From Gaiella sp. (GTDB lineage Bacteria > Actinomycetota > Thermoleophilia > Gaiellales > Gaiellaceae): a stretch of 64,000 bases of DNA. A program made the translations under genes and the position numbers. Shown piece by piece: positions 7,029-14,750 of this stretch. The notes beneath the pieces were generated by a model. It ran no database searches. It saw only the letters and a program-made list of their open reading frames with translations, and was not told where the DNA came from. How positions within the stretch are numbered: position 1 is the first letter of the stretch; each line of letters opens with the position of its first letter. The stretch covers positions 1,550,001 to 1,614,000 of the forward strand of contig JAOSJZ010000001.1 in NCBI GenBank assembly GCA_027493885.1, read 5' to 3'.

Positions 7029-8178
7029 GCGGCGGCGGCCTCGCGCACCGGCGACCGCGGGGCGCCGGCGACGCGCTCGTAGATTGCCTCGAGGCGCCGG
7101 GCGATGTCCGGCCACGCGTAGTGCCGCTCCGCCCGCTGTCGCGCGGCAGCACCCATCGCCGCGCGGCGCGGCTCGTCGGCCAGGAGCGCCTCGACCGCGG
7201 CGACGAGCGCGGCGTCGTCGTCCGGCGGCACCGACAGCGCCGTCTCCCGGGTCACGACCTCGCGATACCCCTCGATGTCCGACGCGACGACCGGCGCCGC
7301 GCACGCGAACGCGCGCGTCAGCACCATCCCGAAGCTCTCGCCGCCGAGCGACGGCGCGAGGAGCGCCTTCGTCGAGCAGAGGAGCTCGGTGAGCGCGTCC
7401 TGCGAGAGGAAGCCCACCACGTCGATGCCCTCGTCGGCGACGCCGAGCCTCGTGAGCAGCAGACGGACGGCGAGCGGGTCGGCGCCCGCGACGACGAGAC
7501 GCGCCCCCGTGCGCCGCCGCAGCTCCGGCCACGCGCGGAGCAGCACCTGGAGCCCCTTGCGCGGCTCGTGCCTGCCGGCGAAGACGACCGTGTGCTCGCG
7601 CCCGCCCGGATCGGCGTCAGGCGGGATCAGGACCCCGTTGGGAACGACCTCCCAGGGCCCGCCGAGCCAGCGGTCGGCCGAGTCGCGGGCGCGCTGCGAC
7701 ACCGCGATGCGCTGGTCGACACGATCCATCAGGAACCCCCACGCAGGCATCCCGAGGCGCATCCACCCGAGCTCGCCCGACGCGTGGTGGGTCGCGACGA
7801 TCGGCTCCTTGGCGAGCGCGAGCACGGCGATGCAGATCGCGGGCGTCATCGGCTCGTGAAGGTGGAGGACGTCGAAGCGCTCGCGCTCGAGCACCCGCCG
7901 GATGCGGAAGAAGGACCGCGGGCTGAGCACGATGTTCGGCAGCGACCCGTTCGCCGGCACGATCACCGACCGGCCGACGGGAATCACGTTCGACGGCGGA
8001 TCGCCGTGCCGCCCGACGCGGGGATGGAGCGCGCGCGTGAACTGCCCGGGCGGGTCGTTGCCCATCACGAGCCGCACCTCGTGACCTCGCTCCTCGAGCG
8101 CGGCCGCCTGCAGCTCCGCATGCTCGACGACCGCCCCCAGAACGACCACGAGAACGGCACGACGATGCCGATCTTCAC
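7025..8178 (-). CDS. Family 4 glycosyltransferase, frameshifted near N-terminus
   Basis: This retaining GT4 enzyme has an N-terminal acceptor domain (HAELQAAALEERGHEVRLVM, DVLHLHEPMTP) and a C-terminal donor domain with VVFAGRHEPRKGLQVLLRAW and the EX7E-type region GGESFGMVLTRAFACAAPVV. It resembles PimA/PimB-like mannosyltransferases. A natural GTG start at 8178 reads KIGIVVPFSWSFW, but joins VVEHAELQ only if one base is added to the C5 run at 8134-8138. The repaired product has 384 residues. Without that repair the gene would begin at a GTG at 8149 and lack the first beta strand. It is coupled to the flippase-like gene, suggesting glycolipid or phosphatidylinositol mannoside synthesis. Confidence 0.85.
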
Positions 8179-8234
8179 GCGGGGAGCCTACAAGCGCCGC
8201 GCCGCCCGGCGGGCCCGAGCCTGCCGAGGCGCGC

Positions 8235-8681
8235 CTACGGGACCGCGGTCGCCTGCAGCCGCTCCCAGGCGTCGCCGAGTGCGCGCAGCCCGTCCTCGTC
8301 GAACTGGTCGACGAAGCGGGCCCGGACCCCGGCGAGATGGGTCGGGCGGGCCTCCGCGAGGCAGGCGGCGCCCTCGTCGGTCAGCTGCGCCCAGAGGACG
8401 CGGCGGTCCTCGGCGCAGGGTGCGCGTTCGACGAGCCCCCGCGCCTCGAGGCGGTCGACGAGGCGCGTGATCCCGCTCTGGCTCAGGAGGACCGAGCGCG
8501 CGAGCTCGCTCATCCGGAGCCGGTGCTCTGGCGCGGCCTCGAGGTGGAGCAGGACCTCGTACTGGGTCAGCGGAAGCCCGTGTCTCGTCTCGAGCTCCCG
8601 GTCGAGCGCGCGGACGAGCTCGGCGTGCGTGCGCAGAAAGCCGCCCCAGGCGGCGAACTCGAGCGCGGAGAGCTGTTTCAC
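8235..8681 (-). CDS. MarR-family regulator, likely MhqR-like
   Basis: This 148-residue winged-helix regulator reads SALEFAAWGGFLRTHAELVR, then PLTQYEVLLHLEAAP, with the recognition region RMSELARSVLLSQSGITRLVDRLEARGL and the wing APCAEDRRVLWAQLTDEG. GTG 8681 is preferred because AAGGA lies 6 nt upstream. ATG 8696 sits inside a 14-bp palindrome and has no Shine-Dalgarno. The gene is divergent from a ring-cleaving dioxygenase and an esterase, the same content as the Bacillus MhqR regulon for quinone stress. It probably represses itself and the divergent operon. Confidence 0.88.
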   Translation of the reverse strand: MKQLSALEFAAWGGFLRTHAELVRALDRELETRHGLPLTQYEVLLHLEAAPEHRLRMSELARSVLLSQSGITRLVDRLEARGLVERAPCAEDRRVLWAQLTDEGAACLAEARPTHLAGVRARFVDQFDEDGLRALGDAWERLQATAVP

Positions 8682-8689
8682 GTGCTGTC

Positions 8690-8714
8690 CTTGCATATGC
8701 AAGTACAGTGTACT
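8690..8714. promoter_or_regulatory. Palindromic operator candidates for the MarR regulator
   Basis: CTTGCATATGCAAG (8690-8703) is a perfect 14-bp palindrome of the size and AT-centred type bound by MarR dimers. It abuts a second inverted repeat, AGTAC/GTACT with a 3-nt gap (8702-8714). Both lie in the short region between the MarR start (8681) and the divergent dioxygenase start (8784). Confidence 0.7.
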
Positions 8715-8783
8715 CGAAGGGACAGGCACAATCCATCACCGCCTCACGCGCAGTGCCCCCGGGCGCCGCGCCGACCGACCGCC

Positions 8784-9707
8784 ATGCAGCTCGAGGGCAT
8801 CCACCACGTCACGTGCATCACGGGCGACGCGCCCGGGAACGTCGACTTCTACACGCGGGTCCTCGGCCTGCGGCTGGTGAAGAAGACGGTCAACCAGGAC
8901 GACCCGACCGTCTACCACCTCTTCTACGCCGACGAGGACGGGAGCGCCGGCGCCGATATCACGTTCTTCGAGTATCCCGGGGCACGGCGCGGGCGCGCGG
9001 GCACGGGGATGGTGCACACGATCTCGTTTCGGGTCGCCTCGGACGACGCGCTCACGTTCTGGGAGGACCGCCTCGCCGCCGAGAGCGTCGAGACGAGGCG
9101 CGCTCCCGGCCGCCTGCGCTTCGCCGACCCCGAGGGCCTGGGGCTCGCGCTGGTCGTCTCGGAGGTCGCAGACGAGCCGCTCGTCGCGAAGCATCCCGAG
9201 ATCGCCCCGGACGTCGCGCTGCAGGGTTTCGACGGCGTCCGCGCCTTCGCAGGGGATCCCGAGCCGAGCCGGAGCCTGTTGGAGCGCGTGCTCGGGTTCA
9301 CGGCGACCGGGCCCGCCGGCTGGCAGTGCCGCGGCGCGAGCCGGGGCGGGCTCTACGGGTACGACCGCGCGCCGGCCGGGGCCGGCATGCCGGGCGCGGG
9401 AACGGTCCATCACGTCGCCTGGGCCTCCACGATGGCAGACCACGAGGAGTGGCAGCGCCAGGTCTCCGAGGCCGGGATGCATGCGACACCGGTGATCGAT
9501 CGGTTCTGGTTCCGCTCGGTCTACTTCCGCGAGCCGAGCGGCGTCCTCTTCGAGCTGGCGACGCTCGGGCCGGGCTTCGCGATCGACGAGGACCCCCGGC
9601 ACCTCGGCGAGGCGCTCATCCTCCCGCCGGCCTTCGAGCACCTCCGCCCGAAGATCGAGCCGGTGCTGACACCGCTGCCCGACCCGCGGGCCGCGTGGAC
9701 GGCGTGA
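8784..9707 (+). CDS. mhqO: Ring-cleaving dioxygenase of the glyoxalase/VOC superfamily (MhqO-like)
   Basis: This 307-residue protein has two vicinal-oxygen-chelate modules. The first starts QLEGIHHVTCITGDAPGNVD with FYTRVLGLRLVKKTVNQDD, as in Bacillus MhqO/MhqA; the second has TVHHVAWASTMADHEEWQ and the metal glutamate in GVLFELATLGPGF. Histidines at IHHV, MVHTI and VHHVA are likely iron ligands. Family members open the ring of hydroquinones or catechols. The ATG at 8784 fits the family N-terminus. Its stop overlaps the GTG of the esterase gene (GTGA, 9704-9707). The MarR palindrome lies about 80 bp upstream, so induction by quinones or phenols is likely. Confidence 0.87.
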   Translation: MQLEGIHHVTCITGDAPGNVDFYTRVLGLRLVKKTVNQDDPTVYHLFYADEDGSAGADITFFEYPGARRGRAGTGMVHTISFRVASDDALTFWEDRLAAESVETRRAPGRLRFADPEGLGLALVVSEVADEPLVAKHPEIAPDVALQGFDGVRAFAGDPEPSRSLLERVLGFTATGPAGWQCRGASRGGLYGYDRAPAGAGMPGAGTVHHVAWASTMADHEEWQRQVSEAGMHATPVIDRFWFRSVYFREPSGVLFELATLGPGFAIDEDPRHLGEALILPPAFEHLRPKIEPVLTPLPDPRAAWTA

Positions 9708-10357
9708 GCGGCGCCGTCGCCCCGCTACCGGCGTTGTGGCGCGAGGCGCGTGGCGAGCCCGAGGGAGCGCTTGTCCTGCTCCACGGCCGCGGCGCCGACG
9801 AGCACGACCTCTACCCGCTGCTCGATCTCTTCGACCCCGGGCGGAGGCTGCTCGGCGTGACACCAGGTGGCCCGCTCGACCTCGCGCCGGGAGGGCGCCA
9901 CTGGTATGCGCTCGGCGGCATCCCGACCCCCGATTCCGCGACGTTCCACGCGACGGCCTCCCGGCTCGCCGCGTTTCTCGACACGCTGCCCGTGCCGATG
10001 GGGCGGACCGTGCTCGGCGGCTTCTCGCAGGGCGCGGTGATGGCCTACGCGTTGAGCCTCGGGCCGGGCAGGGAGCACCCCGCCGCGCTCGTCGCCATCT
10101 CCGGCTTCCTGCCCCGCGTCGAGGGCTGGCCGCTCGAGCTCGAGCGGCTCGCCGGCGTCCCGGTCGCGATCGCGCACGGCGCTCTCGATCCCGTCATCCC
10201 GGCGCAGTTCGCCACGGAAGCGGCAGCCGCGCTGACGTCCGCCGGCGCGGACGTCCTGCGGCTGCAGAGCCCCGTGCCCCACATGGTCGACCCGGACTGG
10301 GTCGAGCCGATCCGCGGGCTCGTTCAGGGCGCACTCGCGCCCCGACACGCGGAATAG
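9704..10357 (+). CDS. mhqD: Carboxylesterase / phospholipase-like hydrolase (MhqD-like)
   Basis: This 217-residue alpha/beta hydrolase has the nucleophile elbow GFSQGAVMA, the aspartate in ALDPVIPAQFA, and the histidine in SPVPHMVD. The oxyanion region is LVLLHGRGADEHDLYPL, typical of the carboxylesterase/phospholipase family (PF02230) and of Bacillus MhqD. Its GTG start overlaps the dioxygenase stop, so the pair is co-translated. In Bacillus, MhqD and MhqO are co-regulated by MhqR against methylhydroquinone. The precise substrate here is not known. Confidence 0.85.
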   Translation: MSGAVAPLPALWREARGEPEGALVLLHGRGADEHDLYPLLDLFDPGRRLLGVTPGGPLDLAPGGRHWYALGGIPTPDSATFHATASRLAAFLDTLPVPMGRTVLGGFSQGAVMAYALSLGPGREHPAALVAISGFLPRVEGWPLELERLAGVPVAIAHGALDPVIPAQFATEAAAALTSAGADVLRLQSPVPHMVDPDWVEPIRGLVQGALAPRHAE

Positions 10358-10367
10358 ACTCGCGCGC

Positions 10368-11375
10368 ATGCTCCTGCCCGACGTCGGCCTCGCCGAGCTC
10401 CACACGCACCTCGGCGGCTCGGTCGCGTCGGACATCATGTGGAGCCTCGCGCACGAGCAGGGCATCGCCCTTCCGGTCAAGGACTACTGGGCCTTCGACG
10501 CGCTCGTCACGGTCTCCGACCCGCGCGGCGTCCGGAGCCTCGACGAGCTCGACGCGATCTACCACTGGACGGAGCTGATCCAGTCGTCGCCGCTCGCGGT
10601 CGAGCGCTCCGTCCACGCGGCGATCGGCGGGGCGTACCGCTCGCAGCGCATCACGACGCTCGAGCTGCGCTTCAACCCGATGAAGCGAAATCGCGGCGGC
10701 GAGCGCGACCTCGACCACATCATCCTCGCCGCGATCCGGGGCCTCGACATCGCGCGGCTCGAATACCCGCAGGTGCGCGCGGGGCTGATCCTGATGATGG
10801 ACAGGACGTTCGACGCCCGCCAGAACGAGATCATCGTCGACAAGGCGCTCACGTGGTCGAGTCGCGGCGTCGTGGGCGTCGACATCGCCGGTCCGCGCCC
10901 CGGCGGCCTCCGCTACGACTACACGCAGGTGGCGCCGATGGTCGAGACGGCGCGCGCCGCCGGGCTCGGCGTGACGATCCACGTCGGCGAGGAGGGCGAG
11001 ACGGGTGCGGAGGAGATCGGCGAGGTGGTCGAGTCGCTCCGGCCCGACCGGATCGGCCACGGAATCCTCGCGGCTCGCGACCCCGGCCTCATGACGCTGA
11101 TCCGCCGGGCGGAGGTGACGCTCGAGATCTGCCCGACCTCCAACCTGCTGACGAAGGCGCTCGCCGGCGAGGACGAGGTGCGCGAGACGTTCCGCCGGTT
11201 CGTCGAGCACGACGTGCCCTTCACGATCGCCACCGACGGCCCCGAGATGATGCGCACGCACCTGCGCGACGAGTTCGCGCTCGTCCACCGGATCGGCGCG
11301 CTCGACGAGGAGGGCCTGGCGGCGGCCAACGCGCGCGGCCATGCGGCGTCGTTCGTGCGACACGCGGGCCGGTAG
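10368..11375 (+). CDS. Adenosine-deaminase-family amidohydrolase with altered active-site motif
   Basis: This 335-residue TIM-barrel protein begins with the metal motif HTHLGG (residues 12-17) and keeps IHVGEEGETG, the IGHGI histidine, and CPTSN. The terminal motif, however, reads ATDGPEMM where adenosine deaminases have TDDP, so the second aspartate used in substrate binding is a glycine. The family match is firm but the substrate (adenosine, aminofutalosine, adenine or another) is not. It starts 10 bp after the esterase gene and may share its transcript. A short antisense-strand gene follows convergently. Confidence 0.8.
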   Translation: MLLPDVGLAELHTHLGGSVASDIMWSLAHEQGIALPVKDYWAFDALVTVSDPRGVRSLDELDAIYHWTELIQSSPLAVERSVHAAIGGAYRSQRITTLELRFNPMKRNRGGERDLDHIILAAIRGLDIARLEYPQVRAGLILMMDRTFDARQNEIIVDKALTWSSRGVVGVDIAGPRPGGLRYDYTQVAPMVETARAAGLGVTIHVGEEGETGAEEIGEVVESLRPDRIGHGILAARDPGLMTLIRRAEVTLEICPTSNLLTKALAGEDEVRETFRRFVEHDVPFTIATDGPEMMRTHLRDEFALVHRIGALDEEGLAAANARGHAASFVRHAGR

Positions 11376-11377
11376 GG

Positions 11378-11629
11378 CTACGCCGCGGCGGCGGGGCCCG
11401 AGCCCGGGGCGTCGTCGCCCGAGTCCGGCTCGGGGTCGAGGTGCAGCCGGTCCAGGAGCTCGCCGGCCTCCTCGTCCGCCTTCTCGACGGCGTCGTAGAA
11501 GCGCCCGCCCGTGGCGTCGTCGAGCCGGTCCTCGACCTGGTGGACTGCGTCGATGGCGGCGTAGTCCGCCTCGGTCAGTGCCCGATCGGCACGGCCGAAC
11601 AGTCGCCGGATGGAATCGAGAAGGGTCAT
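11378..11629 (-). CDS. Small acidic protein of unknown function
   Basis: This 83-residue protein starts MTLLDSIRRLFGRADRALT. Residues 1-60 look helical and amphipathic, and residues 61-83 form a low-complexity Asp/Glu/Pro/Gly/Ala tail ending PAAAA. There are no cysteines, signal peptide or membrane segments. It is convergent with the deaminase-like gene (2 bp between stop codons) and divergent from the EamA exporter. I do not recognise a family. No good Shine-Dalgarno precedes the ATG. Confidence 0.6.
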   Translation of the reverse strand: MTLLDSIRRLFGRADRALTEADYAAIDAVHQVEDRLDDATGGRFYDAVEKADEEAGELLDRLHLDPEPDSGDDAPGSGPAAAA

Positions 11630-11711
11630 CGTTGAAACCGTAGATGCTCCGCACGCCGTCCACCACTGCGAGCCGTCTCACACGGGGGTGCCTCGCCGCG
11701 TTTCCCCCTGG

Positions 11712-12722
11712 ATGAGCCGTTCACGCGTCCAGCTGTGGGTGGCGCTCTGGGTCGTGTACCTCGTCTGGGGTTCGACCTACCTCGGGATCAAGCTCGCCGT
11801 GCGGACGCTGCCGCCGCTGCTCACCGCGGGCACCCGCTTCCTCGCCGCGGCCGCGATCCTCGGCGCGATCCTCGCGCTCGTTCGCCGCCCGCTCCGCGTC
11901 ACCCGGCGTGAGGCGCTGGCGGCCGCCGGCCTCGGCGTCGCCCTGCTCGCGTGCGGTGTCGGCATGGTGCACGTCGCCGAGACGAGGATCGACTCTGGCG
12001 TCGCCGCGATGATCGCCGGCTCGGTGCCGCTCCAGGTCGTCGTCTGGCGGGCCCTGGCCGGCGAGCGGGTCGCCCGCCCCACGGTGCTGGCGGCGGCCGT
12101 CGGCCTCGCCGGGCTCGCGCTCGTGGTGGGGCCGGACGGCGTCAGCGGCGGCTCGGTCGCGATCGGCCTGCTCGTCATGCTCGCCGCGTCGATGGCGTGG
12201 TCGCGCGGCTCCTTCGTCTCGCGGCGGCTCGCGCTTCCCGCCGATCCCTTCGTCGCAACCGTCTACGAGATGCTCGGCGGCGGGCTCGTGCTCACCGCGG
12301 TGGCGCTGGCCGCCGGCGAGGGAGGCGACCTGGGCGCCGACGCGTTGCAGCCCGGTCCCCTCGCGGCCTGGGCCTATCTCGCGATCTTCGGCTCGGTCGT
12401 CGGCTTCAGCGCGTACGTTTGGCTCCTGCGGAACGCGCCGATCTCGCAGGTCGTCACGCACCAGTACGTCAACCCGCTCGTCGCCGTCGCCCTCGGCGCG
12501 CTCCTGCTCGGCGAGCGCCCCGGGCCGACGACGCTCGCCGGCGCCGCGCTCATCGTGGGCGCGGTCGTCGTCACGGCCCGCCACGAAGGGGGGCAGCGCG
12601 CAGTCGGCGTCGGAGCCCGAGCCCGGGCTGGAGCCGGAGCAGCAGGCGGCTTAGCCCTGCGGGCTACGCCTCGACGCGCGTGCGCTGCGCGGCGAGGAAC
12701 TCGAGCAGGTCGGAGCGCGTGA
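11712..12722 (+). CDS. EamA/DMT-family exporter (RhaT/YdcZ type), probable 3' frameshift
   Basis: This ten-helix drug/metabolite transporter begins MSRSRVQLWVALWVVYLVWG and has the two EamA repeats (GSTYLGIKLAVRTLPPLLTA, then VGFSAYVWLLRNAPISQVVT). As read, the frame runs to 12722 and overlaps the convergent cystathionine beta-synthase gene by 59 bp with a meaningless basic tail. If one G is removed from the G6 run at 12588-12593, the protein ends at 12654 with an acidic tail ending PEQQAA (313 residues) and no overlap. That version is more believable. The substrate is unknown. Confidence 0.82.
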   Translation: MSRSRVQLWVALWVVYLVWGSTYLGIKLAVRTLPPLLTAGTRFLAAAAILGAILALVRRPLRVTRREALAAAGLGVALLACGVGMVHVAETRIDSGVAAMIAGSVPLQVVVWRALAGERVARPTVLAAAVGLAGLALVVGPDGVSGGSVAIGLLVMLAASMAWSRGSFVSRRLALPADPFVATVYEMLGGGLVLTAVALAAGEGGDLGADALQPGPLAAWAYLAIFGSVVGFSAYVWLLRNAPISQVVTHQYVNPLVAVALGALLLGERPGPTTLAGAALIVGAVVVTARHEGGQRAVGVGARARAGAGAAGGLALRATPRRACAARRGTRAGRSA

Positions 12723-14076
12723 GGATCGCGACCGGCTTCCCGGCGCGCCCGACGACGACGGCGCCGCCGCTCGCCCCGGTCAGCTCGGCGAACACCTCGT
12801 CGACCGTCGCCGCCGCGTCGACCGTGGCGAGCGGCGGCTGCATCGCGACCGCGACGTCGTCCGAGAGCGCGTCCGGGTCCCGGAACACGCGGTCGAGGAG
12901 GCTACGCTCGGAGATCGAGCCGACGATGTCGGTCAGCTCGTCGGCCGGCTCGTGCCGGACGACGGGCAGCTGCGAGATGCCGTAGCGCTGCATCAGGTCG
13001 ATTGCCGCGCCGACCTTCTTGTGGGCGTCGACGACGACGAGCTCGGGCACGGCGCCTTCGTCCCCGTTCTTCGTGCGAATCACCTGGCCGACCGTCGGCA
13101 CCGCCGCGCGCCGCTCCATGAAGCCGTACTGGATCATCCAGTTGTCGTCGTAGAACTTCGAGAGGTACGAGCGGCCGCCGTCCGGGAAGGTCATCAGGAT
13201 CGTCGCGCCGGGCCCGAGGCGCTTGGCGACCTCGAGCGCCGCCCACGCGGTCGTGCCGCACGAGCCGCCCACGAGCAGCCCCTCCTCCCGCGCGAGCCGC
13301 CGTGCGGTCAGGAAGGAGTCGCGGTCGGACACGCGCACCCACTCGTCGACGACGGCGGGATCGACCGTCTCGGGCCACGTGTCCTTGCCGATCCCCTCGA
13401 CGAGGTACGGATGCAGCGGGTGCGCGTCGTCCGCGGTGAAGACGGAGCCCTCCGGGTCGACGCCGACGATCCTGACCTCGGGCTTGCGCTCCTTGAAGTA
13501 ACGCCCGACGCCGGTGATCGACCCGCCCGTCCCGACCGAGACGACGATCGCGTCCACCTCGCCGCCCGTCTGCTCCCAGAGCTCCGGGCCCGTGGTCTCG
13601 TAGTGGGCGTCCGGGTTCGCCTGGTTCGAGTACTGGTCGGGCTTGAAGCCGCCGGGAATCTCCTCCGCGAGCCGGTCGGAGACGGAGTAGTAGCTCTCGG
13701 GCGAGTCGTGCTCGACAGCGGTCGGCGTGATCACGACCTCGGCGCCGTAGGCGCGAAGAGTCGAGATCTTCTCCTGGCTCATCTTGTCGGGCATCACGAA
13801 GATGCAGCGATACCCCTTGTGCGCCGCCGCGATCGCGAGGCCCACGCCGGTGTTCCCCGAGGTCGGCTCGACGATCGTTCCGCCCGCGCGGAGACGGCCG
13901 TCGCGCTCGGCGGCCTCGATCATCGCGAAGCCGATCCGGTCCTTGTTCGACCCTCCGGGGTTCATGAACTCGAGCTTCGCGAGCAGCGTCGCGCCCGTCT
14001 CCTGCCCGAACGAGACCAGCCTGACGATCGGCGTGCCGCCGACCAGGTCGAGGAGGGTCGGGTACTCGCGGCCCAT
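12664..14076 (-). CDS. cbs: Cystathionine beta-synthase (PLP core plus paired CBS domains)
   Basis: This 470-residue enzyme condenses homocysteine with serine or O-acetylserine in transsulfuration. The PLP lysine is Lys45 in GGSNKDRIGF, the phosphate loop is PTSGNTGVGL (about 71-80), and the second cofactor loop is VGTGGSITGVG. Residues from about 340 form two CBS modules (VGAAIDLMQRYGISQLPVV and ATVDEVFAELTGASGGAVVV), which usually sense adenosyl ligands. There is no N-terminal haem domain. The architecture separates it from plain cysteine synthase CysK. It is transcribed alone; a palindromic repeat lies 17 bp upstream of its ATG. Confidence 0.9.
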   Translation of the reverse strand: MGREYPTLLDLVGGTPIVRLVSFGQETGATLLAKLEFMNPGGSNKDRIGFAMIEAAERDGRLRAGGTIVEPTSGNTGVGLAIAAAHKGYRCIFVMPDKMSQEKISTLRAYGAEVVITPTAVEHDSPESYYSVSDRLAEEIPGGFKPDQYSNQANPDAHYETTGPELWEQTGGEVDAIVVSVGTGGSITGVGRYFKERKPEVRIVGVDPEGSVFTADDAHPLHPYLVEGIGKDTWPETVDPAVVDEWVRVSDRDSFLTARRLAREEGLLVGGSCGTTAWAALEVAKRLGPGATILMTFPDGGRSYLSKFYDDNWMIQYGFMERRAAVPTVGQVIRTKNGDEGAVPELVVVDAHKKVGAAIDLMQRYGISQLPVVRHEPADELTDIVGSISERSLLDRVFRDPDALSDDVAVAMQPPLATVDAAATVDEVFAELTGASGGAVVVGRAGKPVAILTRSDLLEFLAAQRTRVEA

Positions 14077-14092
14077 GCGCGCGGAAGCCTAG

Positions 14093-14125
14093 CCGGGGTC
14101 TGGTGCCGGAGGTGCCTGACCCCGG
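14093..14125. repeat. Intergenic palindrome, CCGGGGTC type
   Basis: Arms CCGGGGTC (14093-14100) and GACCCCGG (14118-14125) flank two GGTGCC words in direct orientation. It is a relative of the better hairpins at 21603-21631 and 37426-37461. It lies between the NlpC 3' end and the cbs 5' end and may end the cell-wall gene's neighbour transcript or be a dispersed repeat. Confidence 0.6.
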
Positions 14126-14145
14126 TGGCGCCCGAGCGGCCCGGG

Positions 14146-14655
14146 TCAGCTCGCGGCCACCCGCCGCGCGCCGACGGGAGGATACGACCGCGCGTCGAGC
14201 GCCTCGACCTCGACCCTCCGCCCGGACTGCGGCGCGTGGATCATCCTGCCCTGCCCGACGTAGATCCCCACGTGCCCCAGGCCGGGGAAGAAGACGAGGT
14301 CGCCCGGGCGCATGGCCCGGAGCGGCACCGGCCGCCCGCTGCCGTACAGCGCCGCGGCGTTGTGCGGGAGGCTGATCCCGAGCCGGGCGTACACCCACAT
14401 CACGAGGCCGGAGCAGTCGAACCCTCCCGGTGAGGCGCCGCCCCACACGTAACGGACGCCGAGCTGCGCGCGGGCCAGGCGCGCCGCACGCTCGCCGAGC
14501 GGAAGCCGCACCGGCCGGGCCGGCAGCCTGAACGCCACCGGGCTCTCGAGGCGGAGGCCCCGTATGGGCGCGACCGCGTCCGCGTCGGCCGTGCTACCGG
14601 CGACGGCGAGGACCGCCGCACAGGCGATCACGGGAATGGCGAGGCGAGGACGCAT
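14146..14655 (-). CDS. Secreted NlpC/P60 peptidoglycan endopeptidase
   Basis: The protein has an N-terminal signal peptide (MRPRLAIPVIACAAVLAVAG, cleavage near ADADAVA) and one NlpC/P60 domain. The catalytic cysteine is in GGFDCSGLVMWVY, the histidine in GLGHVGIYVG, and the third polar residue is probably the histidine in MIHAPQSG. The family cleaves gamma-D-glutamyl-meso-diaminopimelate bonds. Start at ATG 14655 (169 residues) places the signal peptide at the N-terminus; an in-frame GTG at 14715 would add 20 residues before it. It is transcribed in the same direction as, and downstream of, purH. Confidence 0.87.
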   Translation of the reverse strand: MRPRLAIPVIACAAVLAVAGSTADADAVAPIRGLRLESPVAFRLPARPVRLPLGERAARLARAQLGVRYVWGGASPGGFDCSGLVMWVYARLGISLPHNAAALYGSGRPVPLRAMRPGDLVFFPGLGHVGIYVGQGRMIHAPQSGRRVEVEALDARSYPPVGARRVAAS

Positions 14656-14750
14656 CGGCACGGGAGGGCAGCACGGGACGGCGTCGAGCGCGAGGGCCGC
14701 GGGAGCGCGGTGCACCGTCGGTGTCGGCGAAGGCAGGACGGTAGCAGCCG

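Noticed and set aside
8694-8729. Upstream starts for the MarR gene (ATG 8696 or further)
   Set aside because: They would place the 14-bp palindromic operator inside the coding region and have no Shine-Dalgarno, while GTG 8681 has AAGGA.
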